From Xenopus tropicalis (Eukaryota > Chordata > Amphibia > Anura > Pipidae): a stretch of 64,000 nt of DNA. The stretch's first letter is position 1. Each line of letters begins with the position of its first letter. The notes below the pieces were generated by a model, which did no database searches, was not told the origin of the DNA, and worked only from the letters and a program-made list of their open reading frames with translations. Shown here in pieces: positions 49,201 through 64,000 of this stretch. The stretch is from contig NC_030679.2 in assembly GCF_000004195.4 (NCBI RefSeq), positions 144,158,039 to 144,222,038 on the forward strand, given 5' to 3'. Both the position numbers and the translations under genes were made by a program.

Positions 49201-51478
49201 AGTAAAGTACTATATTGTCTGTAGGTAAAGATTAGATGAAGATATCCTGGTTATATATATATATTATATATAGTGATATCCCCCCCCCCTCCAGCAGCCG
49301 ATCAGCAGAACAATGGGAAGGGAGCAAGATAGCAGCTCCCAGTAGGTATCAGAATAGCACTCAATAGTAAGAAATCCAAGTCCGGCTTGGGACTCCTCCA
49401 GTTACATGGGCGTAGGAGAAACAATAGGTTAGCTGAAAGCAGTTCTAATGTGTAGCGCTGGCTGAAAGCTCAGACTCAGGCACACTTTACTGCTGCACTG
49501 CAAGTTGGAGTGATATCCCCCCCCTCACCCCCAGCAGCCGATCAGCAGAACAATGGGAAGGGAGCAAGATAGCATCTCCCAGTAGGTATCAGAATAGCAC
49601 TCAATAGTAAGAAATCCAAGTCCGGCTTGGGACTCCTCCAGTTACATGGGAGTAGGAGAAACAATAGGTTAGCTGAAAGCAGTTCTAATGTGTAGCGCTG
49701 GCTGTAAGCTCAGACTCAGGCACAAGGCACTGAGATGGCGCCTACACACCAATATTACAGCTACAAATACATTTGTTGGTTCAAGAATAAAAGGTTAAAT
49801 GGCAGAGGGAATTATTTGCTGTGTAACAGTGTCATTTAGAATAGTGCTGGGAGCAATTTATCAGCAATACTTACAGGTGTATTACAACACAAAGACAAGT
49901 CCTATGCAGACAAACTCACCGTGACTACAGGGGCCTGGTCTGATGGCACAGAAGACAGCTTGAGATAGAGACCATCAGCCACATTGGAGTGGGCCGAGCA
50001 ACCTCGATCTGGGGTAGTTGATAAGGTCAATGAGACATTAAGGATTCCTTTCCCTCTAGCAGCTGCTGAGTGATATCCTACTCTATGCCTTCCCTTACTG
50101 GTGTAATAATAATTCATCCAATAGAGGGAAACTCAACTTTTACTAGAGGAGGGTTTTGTTCTCCTTTAAAACCAGCATCACCTCTCCAGAGCCCCCTGTT
50201 TTCCTTGTACCCCACTACTAGAAACCCATTAAACTTCTCTGTTTGCTGTACCTAGTTCTATGGGCAGTGGGGGCGGTTGGCCCCAGCACGCAGGGACGCC
50301 ATCAAATCACAGGGCCCCTCACAACATTTTCTGGGCCCCCTCCCTCAGGGCTACTCCTACAATGGCCCCTCCCATCAGTGTTCCCCCTCAATACATTGGT
50401 GCCCAGGGCCACCCCTTACAATGCTGGCCAGTGTGCCCCCTAAAGATAGGGCCCCCATAAGACAGTGCCCCTCAAAGACAGAGCCCCCCAATTGCCCCCA
50501 TACACAGGGCCCCCCTAACGTTATGCCCCCATATACAGGGCCCCCAATTACCCCTGTACACAGGGCCCCCCTAACTATGCCCCCATAAGACAGTGCCCCC
50601 ATATACAGGGCCCCCTAACTCTATGCCCCGATAAGACAGGGCCCCCAATTACCCCCATACACAGGGCCCCCCTAACTCTATGCCCCCATAAGACAGGGCC
50701 CCCAATTACCCCCATACACAGCCCCCCCCCTAACTCTATGCCCCCATAAGACAGGGCCCCCAATTACCCCCATACACAGCCCCCCCCCCTAACTCTATGC
50801 CCCCATAAGACAGTGCCCCTCAAAGACAGGGCCCCCAATTGCTCCATACACAGGGCCCCCTAACTCTATGCCCCCATAAGACAGTGCCCCCATATACAGG
50901 GCCCCCAATTACCCCCATACACAGGGCCCCCCTAACTCTATGCCCCCATAAGACAGTGCCCCCATACACAGGGCCCCCCTAACTCTATGCCCCCATAAGA
51001 CAGTGCCCCCATATACAGGGCCCCCTAACTCTTATGCCCCGATAAGACAGTGCCCCTCAAAGACAGGGCCCCCAATTGCCCCATACACAGGGCCCCCCTA
51101 ACTCTATGCCCCCATAAGACAGTGCCCCTCAAAGACGGCCCCCAATTGCCCATACACAGGGCCCCCCTAACTCTATGCTAACTGTCCCCTCTGTACCCCC
51201 CTGATGGCGGCCCTGCCAGCACAGCTTCAGGTCCTCCTCTACATTTTCTCAAGAGTCAGAACAGAAAGCGATAACAAATTAGGTTATTTTCAACAACACC
51301 TCATTTTTATAAGAGAAAACTGTAAAATGAGTAAAATCCAGGCTGTGTAGTTGTGGGGCAGATAAATGGAACGTGGCCCAGATGTATAATGGTGCTTGTC
51401 AGTACTGCAGGAAAGGATACAGTCCTTGTGTATGAGGAGGTCACCTTTGGAGGACAGGATGAAGAGCTGAGAGATCAT
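37933..51478 (-). CDS. ap4m1: AP4M1, AP-4 complex subunit mu-1, 15 coding exons
   Basis: AP4M1 is the medium subunit of adaptor complex AP-4, which sorts cargo such as ATG9A at the trans-Golgi network; the mu subunit reads tyrosine-type signals. Coding exons in transcript order on the - strand are 51421-51486 (ATG 51478-51476), 49920-50008, 49012-49118, 46504-46600, 46309-46419, 46142-46222, 45830-45892, 44501-44567, 44203-44256, 41729-41835, 41500-41591, 40453-40500, 40154-40204, 39951-40068 and 37933-38130 (TGA 37935-37933). They join in frame to 446 codons; human AP4M1 has about 453. The start [13 protein letters not shown] matches the family start. No broken exon is seen. It is tail to tail with STAG3 and head to head with MCM7. 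Confidence 0.95.
38228..38830. repeat. ~124-bp tandem repeat, about 5 copies
   Basis: The unit starts AGCTGGGAGTGAAGGCTC and contains GGGCTGCCATTAGAACCAT and GGGGCCCCGTACAAG. The fourth copy lacks about 25 bp. It lies in AP4M1 intron 14, which is otherwise mostly unclassified. Confidence 0.9.
38994..39247. mobile_element. hAT-like MITE, relative of the 958-1243 element
   Basis: It starts CAGTGGCTCAGTAACAACAT and ends TAGTTGGGGATCCCTG. The flanking 8 bp are CGTTAAAC and CATTAAAC (seven of eight match). The interior shares ACATGTTGCTC and TGTGTTGCTCCCCAA with the copy before STAG3. Confidence 0.8.
39248..39950. other. AP4M1 intron 14, no further feature recognised
   Basis: This is AT-rich sequence with short direct similarities to itself (CAGTGGAGTTTGCCC/CAGTGGAGTTTTCCC types) but no exon on either strand and no known repeat end. 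A long stretch reads GTAAGTTT-like motifs without exon context. Confidence 0.4.
40659..40989. mobile_element. Long inverted repeat (foldback element)
   Basis: The left arm starts TGCCTACCTTTGTCCCTC and runs to about 40770. The right arm, about 40880-40989, is its reverse complement and ends GGGACAAAGGTAGGCA. The outer ~86 bp pair almost perfectly. The inner part (CTTCCTGTTCGGGTC / GACCTGAACAGGAA) pairs with a few mismatches. The central spacer is about 100 bp. No ORF is seen. Confidence 0.85.
41085..41237. repeat. 'GATTTGGTGCATCCC' dispersed repeat, copy 1
   Basis: It contains GTTTATGTGACAAAAAGTCA and ends CTGGATTTGGTGCATCCC. The same block recurs at 44610-44738 and 45095-45365, so it is a dispersed element. 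No class is assigned. Confidence 0.6.
41900..42490. mobile_element. CpG-rich Harbinger-like MITE with TAA target duplication
   Basis: The left end is GGGGCCCATTTACTTACTC and the right end, GTCTTAGTAAATCAGCCCC, is its inverted counterpart. TAA flanks both (41897-41899, 42491-42493). The interior is full of CGAAAAA and TTTTTCG motifs whose halves are mutually complementary, so the whole element can fold back. It lies in AP4M1 intron 9. Confidence 0.78.
42712..43039. mobile_element. 'CATACACGGGC' family MITE, TAA target
   Basis: It starts AGCTCCCCATACACATTGAG and ends GTGTATGGGGT, with TAA on both sides (42709-42711, 43040-43042). An inner palindrome, GCTCGTTTGGCGA/TCGCCAAGCGAGC, is present as in the copy at 60281. 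It lies in AP4M1 intron 9. Confidence 0.75.
43040..44202. other. AP4M1 intron 9, decayed repeat fragments
   Basis: AAGGTGGCCATGCACG at 43272 and GTGTATGGCCAGGTTT near 43925 look like outer ends of a larger relative of the 'CATACACGGGC' MITEs. An inverted pair lies inside at about 43376-43421 (TAGAAACAATAGAAATTCTA centre). I see no exon. Confidence 0.45.
44610..44738. repeat. 'GATTTGGTGCATCCC' dispersed repeat, copy 2
   Basis: It contains TCAACCTCCGTGTTTATGTG and CCTGGATTTGGTGCATCCC, as at 41085-41237. It lies in AP4M1 intron 7, just upstream (in transcript terms) of exon 8. Confidence 0.6.
45095..45365. repeat. 'GATTTGGTGCATCCC' dispersed repeat, copy 3
   Basis: It starts near TAGGGATGCACCAAATCCAC, the reverse complement of its own end (CTGGATTTGGTGCATCC). 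The repeat therefore has inverted ends and is probably a non-autonomous DNA element. It lies in AP4M1 intron 7. Confidence 0.65.
45366..45829. other. AP4M1 intron 7 remainder
   Basis: A fragment resembling the CpG-rich MITE at 41900 is visible (ACATTTACTAAATAATTTCG, CATCGGGACTATCTTCACCA, AGTCCTATGGGAGGCTTCCA), with many CG lost. Nothing else is recognised. Confidence 0.5.
45954..46124. mobile_element. hAT-like MITE next to AP4M1 exon 6 donor
   Basis: It begins CAGGGGTGGCCAGACTTT and ends GCCTTGGCCACCCCTG. The flanks are CCCTCGGC (45946-45953) and CCCTAGGC (46125-46132), matching at seven of eight positions. The right copy of the target site overlaps the tenth base of the AP4M1 intron that starts at 46141 on the - strand. 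Confidence 0.83.
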
Positions 51479-51486
51479 AGTGGCAT
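46309..51486 (-). CDS. ap4m1: AP4M1 N-terminal longin-like domain (exons 1-5)
   Basis: Residues 1-154. Recognisable segments are [13 protein letters not shown] (exon 1), [17 protein letters not shown] (2), [14 protein letters not shown] (3), [20 protein letters not shown] (4) and [17 protein letters not shown] (5). These follow the mu-subunit N-terminal fold that packs into the AP core. Exon 1 starts after an acceptor at 51487, so a 5' UTR exon lies upstream; a candidate is listed separately. Phases are 1, 0, 2, 0, 0 at the exon ends. Confidence 0.92.
46783..47567. mobile_element. Element with ~112-bp tandem unit, copy 5
   Basis: The left end is TACAGGTATAGGATCCATTA and the right end is TAACAGGTCCCATACCTG. 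Five ~112-bp units lie between. A second right-end-like piece, ending GGTCCCATACCTGT, follows at about 47670-47733. It lies in AP4M1 intron 3. Confidence 0.82.
47870..48953. mobile_element. 1.08-kb hAT non-autonomous element with perfect 8-bp target duplication
   Basis: It starts CAGTGCTGTCCAACTGGCGG and ends AGTTGGACAGCACTG, a perfect 15-bp inverted pair. The flanks are TGCTAGGC at 47862-47869 and 48954-48961. Near the left end is a GC-rich palindrome around GCCCGCGGGC, a style common in vertebrate hAT elements. It carries an internal minisatellite (48335-48775) and no transposase. It lies in AP4M1 intron 3, 51 bp from exon 3. Confidence 0.93.
48335..48775. repeat. Minisatellite of AGTATGGCACACACAGGC units inside the hAT element
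   Basis: Units of about 18-37 bp combine AGTATGGCACACACAGGC with GGGTAGGGAAGGCAG. Reading frames through it give repetitive Cys/Pro/Leu-rich or Gly/His-rich peptides, which I regard as artefacts of the repeat. Confidence 0.9.
49270..49841. repeat. TTAA-type dispersed repeat ('GGCAGAGGG' family), copy 5
   Basis: Two ~240-bp units (GCAGCCGATCAGCAGAAC each) are followed by the AAATGGCAGAGGGAATT tail, cut off at CAGTGTCATTTAGA. A TATATATATATTATATATA stretch precedes it. It lies in AP4M1 intron 2. Confidence 0.75.
50270..51180. repeat. C-rich minisatellite (about 57-60 bp unit)
   Basis: Variants of GGGCCCCCCTAACTCTATGC, CCCCATAAGACAG and CAATTACCCCCATACACA alternate for 0.9 kb in the first coding intron of AP4M1. 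The + strand is C-rich and the transcribed RNA (- strand) would be G-rich. Proline- or glycine-rich frames across it are not genes. Confidence 0.9.
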
Positions 51487-51550
51487 CTGGAACAACACAG
51501 TAAAACAGGATTAATAGTGTCACTGTGGCTTTAATACTCAATAACCATTA

Positions 51551-52442
51551 GGGTGAAGACACACGGAGCTACTAGTAGCAGCTAACTGTTGTGGCTACTA
51601 AAACAGACAATGCCGATCATTTACTGATAATTGTCTCTACGTGTGTGTTTTAGCAGAGGCAATTCTCAGTATTGTCTATGGCAGGGGATTTTCTATAGTT
51701 TAGTAGCCGTGACAAGTAGCTGCTACTAAGTAGCTCTGTGTGTCTACACCCTTAAAAGGAACAACATCAGATCAAATACAAGATGCTCAGTCTACAGCAG
51801 GAATTGGTAATCCGGTAACTCCTAGTTACTACTCCCAGTAGGTCACTTTACATAGAGATTATAGAAATTACACTTCTTAGGCTGAAGACACACGGAGCTA
51901 CTAGTAGCAGCTACTAAACTCCAGAAAATCCCCTGCCATAGACAATACTGAGAATTGCCTCTGCTAAAACACACGTAGAGACAATTATCAGTAAATGATC
52001 AGCACTGTCTGTTTTAGTAGCTGCTACTAAGTAGCTCCGTGTGTCTTCTTCCTAAGGGTGAAGACACACGGAGCTACTAGTAGCAGCTACTTGTCACAGC
52101 TACTAAACTCCAGAAAATCCCCTGCCATAGACAATACTGAGAATTGCCTCTGCTAAAACACACGTAGAGACAATTATCAGTAAATGATCAGCACTGTCTG
52201 TTTTAGTAGCTGCTACTAAGTAGCTCCGTGTGTCTTCTTCCTAAGGGTGAAGACACACGGAGCTACTAGTAGCAGCTACTTGTCACGGCTACTAAACTCC
52301 AGAAAATCCCCTGCCATAGACAATACTGAGAATTGCCTCTGCTAAACACACACAGAGACAATTATCAGTAAATGATCAGCATTGTCTGTTTTAGTAGCCA
52401 CTAGCTACTAGCTGCTACTAGTAGCTCCGTGTGTCTTCACCC
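51551..52442. mobile_element. Four Harbinger-like MITEs, three of them head to tail
   Basis: Copies run 51551-51751, 51880-52052, 52056-52241 and 52245-52442. All have GGGTGAAGACACACGGAGCT-type ends. The last three are separated only by TAA, the target trinucleotide, so each pair shares one TAA. The second and third copies are more alike than the first and fourth. They lie in the 5' intron of AP4M1. Confidence 0.85.
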
Positions 52443-53019
52443 TTATAGATTTGAATTAAGACGACGACCCCCTTACAGTGTTCAATCTATTCAGTCTGTC
52501 TTCATTCCTACGCAGCGCTGTGTTCTATACAAAATATAGGAGACATTGTTTTTTACAACATGCCCAGTAAGTGGGCTGAAAATGTCTCAGAAAGTGCAAT
52601 TTTTGCCAAATATTGCCCCTCACCCCTCCTATAGTATGTTATATTTCTGCCCTTTGTATCACCACAGGGAAAAAAAGTGATTTTTCTTTGGCATTGTCAC
52701 ATGATTGCAACTGATTTTAACCAAAGTTGTTCCTAATGACAGCTGGATTCCAATAAATGTGGCCCCCAGGTAAGTGATTTGGGGGCCCTGTCATATTTTA
52801 CAGAAATACTGAGAGTTGCTGAGCAGGTTTAATATTTTAGTCAATTCCATAAATGGTGGCATTTTACCACACAAAATATTTTCTCTGTGATTAGCTTTAG
52901 CCATATAACGCCTCATATCACAGCAGGCCACCTGTTACAGTTTAATTTGCCTCAGAGATAAGAAAGCACAACATTCACCGACAAGCGCAATAACAAAACC
53001 CCACACACAAGCGCCACCT
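52443..53019. other. AP4M1 5' intron, nothing recognised
   Basis: I see no repeat ends, exon or RNA gene in this AT-rich stretch before the promoter region. Confidence 0.5.
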
Positions 53020-53355
53020 CTAAAAGCGCGCCAAAGCATAAGGTTGCAACGCATCCATTACCTACTCTTATTGGTTCACTTACTCTAGGGGGCGGATCTA
53101 TGTGACCGCAAAGTCGCGTTCAATTGGTTGCGGTAGCGCTAAGTTACGGCCAATCGAGTAACTGCTTTATCCCGCTACGCATCCCATTGGCTACAAGCGC
53201 CGTCGCTTCACCGCTCCGCTTCAGTTGTTAGGGGAGGTACAAAGCAAGCGAGCAACCGGCGGCCAATTAGAGCGCAGGGAAAGTAAAAGCCCGCGAAAAG
53301 AAGAGGCACAGGCGATCCGGAGAGTGAGGCAGTAGCAGCGCAGCGAGTTACCATC
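53020..53355. promoter_or_regulatory. Bidirectional AP4M1/MCM7 promoter
   Basis: This is a CpG-rich, TATA-less region between divergent genes. CCAAT/ATTGG boxes lie at 53070-53074, 53123-53127, 53150-53154, 53186-53190 and 53263-53267. E2F-like sites are GCGCGCCAAA at 53026-53035 (reverse TTTGGCGC) and CCCGCGAAAA at 53290-53299. A GC box, GGGGGCGGA, lies at 53087-53095. NF-Y plus E2F control is well known for MCM genes. Start sites are not determined. Confidence 0.82.
53084..53240 (-). other. ap4m1: Candidate AP4M1 5' UTR exon
   Basis: On the - strand a good donor, GTAAGTG (53083-53077), follows a GC-rich stretch with CCAAT boxes. The first coding exon of AP4M1 begins after an acceptor at 51487, so a non-coding exon is required somewhere upstream, and this is the best position. 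The upper border is a guess. Confidence 0.4.
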
Positions 53356-62495
<9,140 letters not shown>

Positions 62496-62529
62496 GTTAG
62501 TACGACTTGTATGTACAGTAACGGTAATA

Positions 62530-63161
62530 TAAACTATAGTAGGGTTTCTGTAGCAAACACCCCAGCTGTACCAGTGCAGGAATGGCTGCCCCCGGGGCTA
62601 CACAGCGGGGTATTTATATAAACTATAGTAGGGTTTCTGTAGCAAACACCCCAGCTGTACCAGTGCAGGAATGGCTGCCCCCGGGGCTACACAGCGGGGT
62701 ATTTATATAAACTATAGTAGGGTTTCTGTAGCAAACACCCCAGCTGTACCAGTGCAGGAATGGCTGCCCCCGGGGCTACACAGCGGGGTATTTATATAAA
62801 CTATAGTAGGGTTTCTGTAGCAAACACCCCAGCTGTACCAGTGCAGGAATGGCTGCCCCCGGGGCTACACAGCGGGGTATTTATATAAACTATAGTAGGG
62901 TTTCTGTAGCAAACACCCCAGCTGTACCAGTGCAGGAATGGCTGCCCCCGGGGCTACACAGCGGGGTATTTATATAAACTATAGTAGGGTTTCTGTAGCA
63001 AACACCCCAGCTGTACCAGTGCAGGAATGGCTGCCCCCGGGGCTACACAGCGGGGTATTTATATAAACTATAGTAGGGTTTCTGTAGCAAACACCCCAGC
63101 TGTACCGGTGCAGGAATGGCTGCCCCCGGGGCTACACAGCGGGGTATTTATATAAACTATA
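62530..63161. repeat. 90-bp minisatellite, reversed, about 7 copies
   Basis: This is the reverse complement of the unit at 55855-56300, nearly identical between copies. It starts about 35 bp after the exon 13 donor of MCM7. It is interrupted at 63162 by a hAT-like element and resumes at 63911 to the window end. Confidence 0.93.
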
Positions 63162-63910
63162 TAGTGCTGGGCGGTATACCGGTAAAAACCGATCACCGGT
63201 GTTTTTTTTTTAAACCGATATGTATTTTCTACATACCCCCATACCGGTGTGCTTGAATACTTCCGGGTGCGCACGTGACGTCAGCGCGCACACTCTACAA
63301 AAGCGCCGTCGCATTCAGAGTCGGATACCAATGTGAGCTGTCGGGGGTGGGGGTGCCTGGCAAGTAATTATATTTTATGTGAAGGGGATGGGGGGGTGTT
63401 ATTTATGTGAAGGGGATGGGTTGTGTTTGGGGGGGTTGTGATGGGGTGGGGTGGGGGGTTATATTTATGTGAAGGGGATGGGGGGCTGTTTGGGGTGGGG
63501 TGGGGGTGTGCGGATGGGGGGTGGGGGGGGTGTGTGCGGATGGGGGGTGTTTGGGGTGGGTTGGGGGGAGTGTGCGGATGGGGGGGTGTTTGGGGTGGGG
63601 TTGGGGGGTGTGTGCGGGTGGGGGGGTGCGTGCGGATGGGGGGGTGTTTGGGGTGGGGGGGTGCGTGCGGATGGGGGGGCGTTTGGGGTGGGGTGGGGAC
63701 GTGCGGGGGGGTGGGGGGGCTGCGTGCGGATGGGGGGTGTTTGGGGTGGTGGGGGGGGTGTTTGGGGTGGTGGGGGGGTGCGGGTGGCGGGTGTTTGGGG
63801 TGGTCACCTAATCATGCATGGGGAAAAAAAAATACCGTCAAATACCGTGATACCGATATAATTTTGAAAAATACCGTGATATAAATTTTTGGTCATACCG
63901 CCCAGCACTA
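63162..63910. mobile_element. hAT-like element inserted in the minisatellite, with G-rich core
   Basis: It starts TAGTGCTGGGCGGTATACCG and ends GGTCATACCGCCCAGCACTA. A perfect 8-bp duplication, AAACTATA, flanks it (63154-63161, 63911-63918). The element contains CGCACGTGACGTCAGCGCGC and a long G/T minisatellite. No transposase is present. Because the target duplication is part of the 90-bp unit, the insertion is younger than the array. Confidence 0.93.
63335..63805. repeat. G-rich minisatellite (GGGGTGTTTGGGGTGGGG type)
   Basis: The + strand consists almost only of G and T with short GTGCGGATGG inserts, in runs of 3-9 G. Quadruplex formation is likely. Gly-rich or Pro-rich frames across it are not genes. 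Confidence 0.93.
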
Positions 63911-64000
63911 AAACTATAGTAGGGTTTCTGTAGCAAACACCCCAGCTGTACCGGTGCAGGAATGGCTGCCCCCGGGGCTACACAGCGGGGTATTTATATA
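63911..64000. repeat. 90-bp minisatellite, reversed, continuing past the window
   Basis: The array of MCM7 intron 13 resumes after the hAT-like insertion with the same unit as at 62530-63161 and runs off the end of the window. Confidence 0.9.

Noticed and set aside
63403..63884. Long Gly-rich and Pro-rich frames on both strands
   Set aside because: They are products of the G/T minisatellite, with no composition or domain of a real protein.
62496..64000. Expected mir-106b/93/25 cluster in an MCM7 intron
   Set aside because: In mammals the cluster lies in a late MCM7 intron. I found no matching seed-bearing hairpin in any intron visible here. It may lie past the window end, so no call is made.

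Overview
The window looks like frog nuclear DNA, most likely Xenopus. It has vertebrate split genes with GT-AG introns and very dense young repeats. The repeats include TTAA-flanked short transposons of the type known from Xenopus, hAT-like and Harbinger-like MITEs, an L1/Tx1-type LINE, and many minisatellites. Three protein genes and one tRNA gene account for all coding sequence I can support, and their order matches the human 7q22 block STAG3 - AP4M1 - MCM7.

Layout. STAG3 (meiotic cohesin subunit SA3) runs on the + strand from 1303 to 37709 in 33 coding exons. These join without a frame break into about 1221 residues. AP4M1 (mu subunit of adaptor complex AP-4) runs on the - strand from 51478 down to 37933 in 15 coding exons, about 446 residues. 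STAG3 and AP4M1 are tail to tail, with 223 bp between their stop codons and poly(A) signals lying side by side. MCM7 (replicative helicase subunit) starts at 53356 on the + strand, head to head with AP4M1. They are separated by a CpG-rich, TATA-less region with five CCAAT boxes and E2F-like sites. Thirteen MCM7 exons (about 558 codons) are present, and the gene continues past the end of the window. A tRNA-Ile(AAT) gene lies antisense in STAG3 intron 9.

Introns are mostly repeats. The main ones are: a 3.7 kb element holding about 22 copies of a ~112-bp tandem unit (4097-7809); a 2.9 kb TTAA-flanked element with six successive hairpins at one end and a ~395-bp internal tandem repeat (8871-11809); a 5'-truncated L1/Tx1-like LINE with an uninterrupted C-terminal reverse-transcriptase ORF and 14-bp target duplications (24847-26994); several hAT-like MITEs with 8-bp target duplications; and four Harbinger-like MITEs arranged head to tail (51551-52442). 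One 49-bp unit derived from a LINE-tail-like repeat has been amplified in STAG3 intron 6 and in MCM7 intron 1. A 90-bp unit occurs in MCM7 introns 2 and 13 in opposite orientations.

The three genes act in different processes: meiotic cohesion, AP-4 vesicle sorting and DNA replication. Their adjacency is an old vertebrate linkage, not a pathway cluster. The shared promoter of AP4M1 and MCM7 is the one place where regulation may be coupled. I found no new protein-coding system. The most unusual structure is the multi-hairpin element at 8871-11809.
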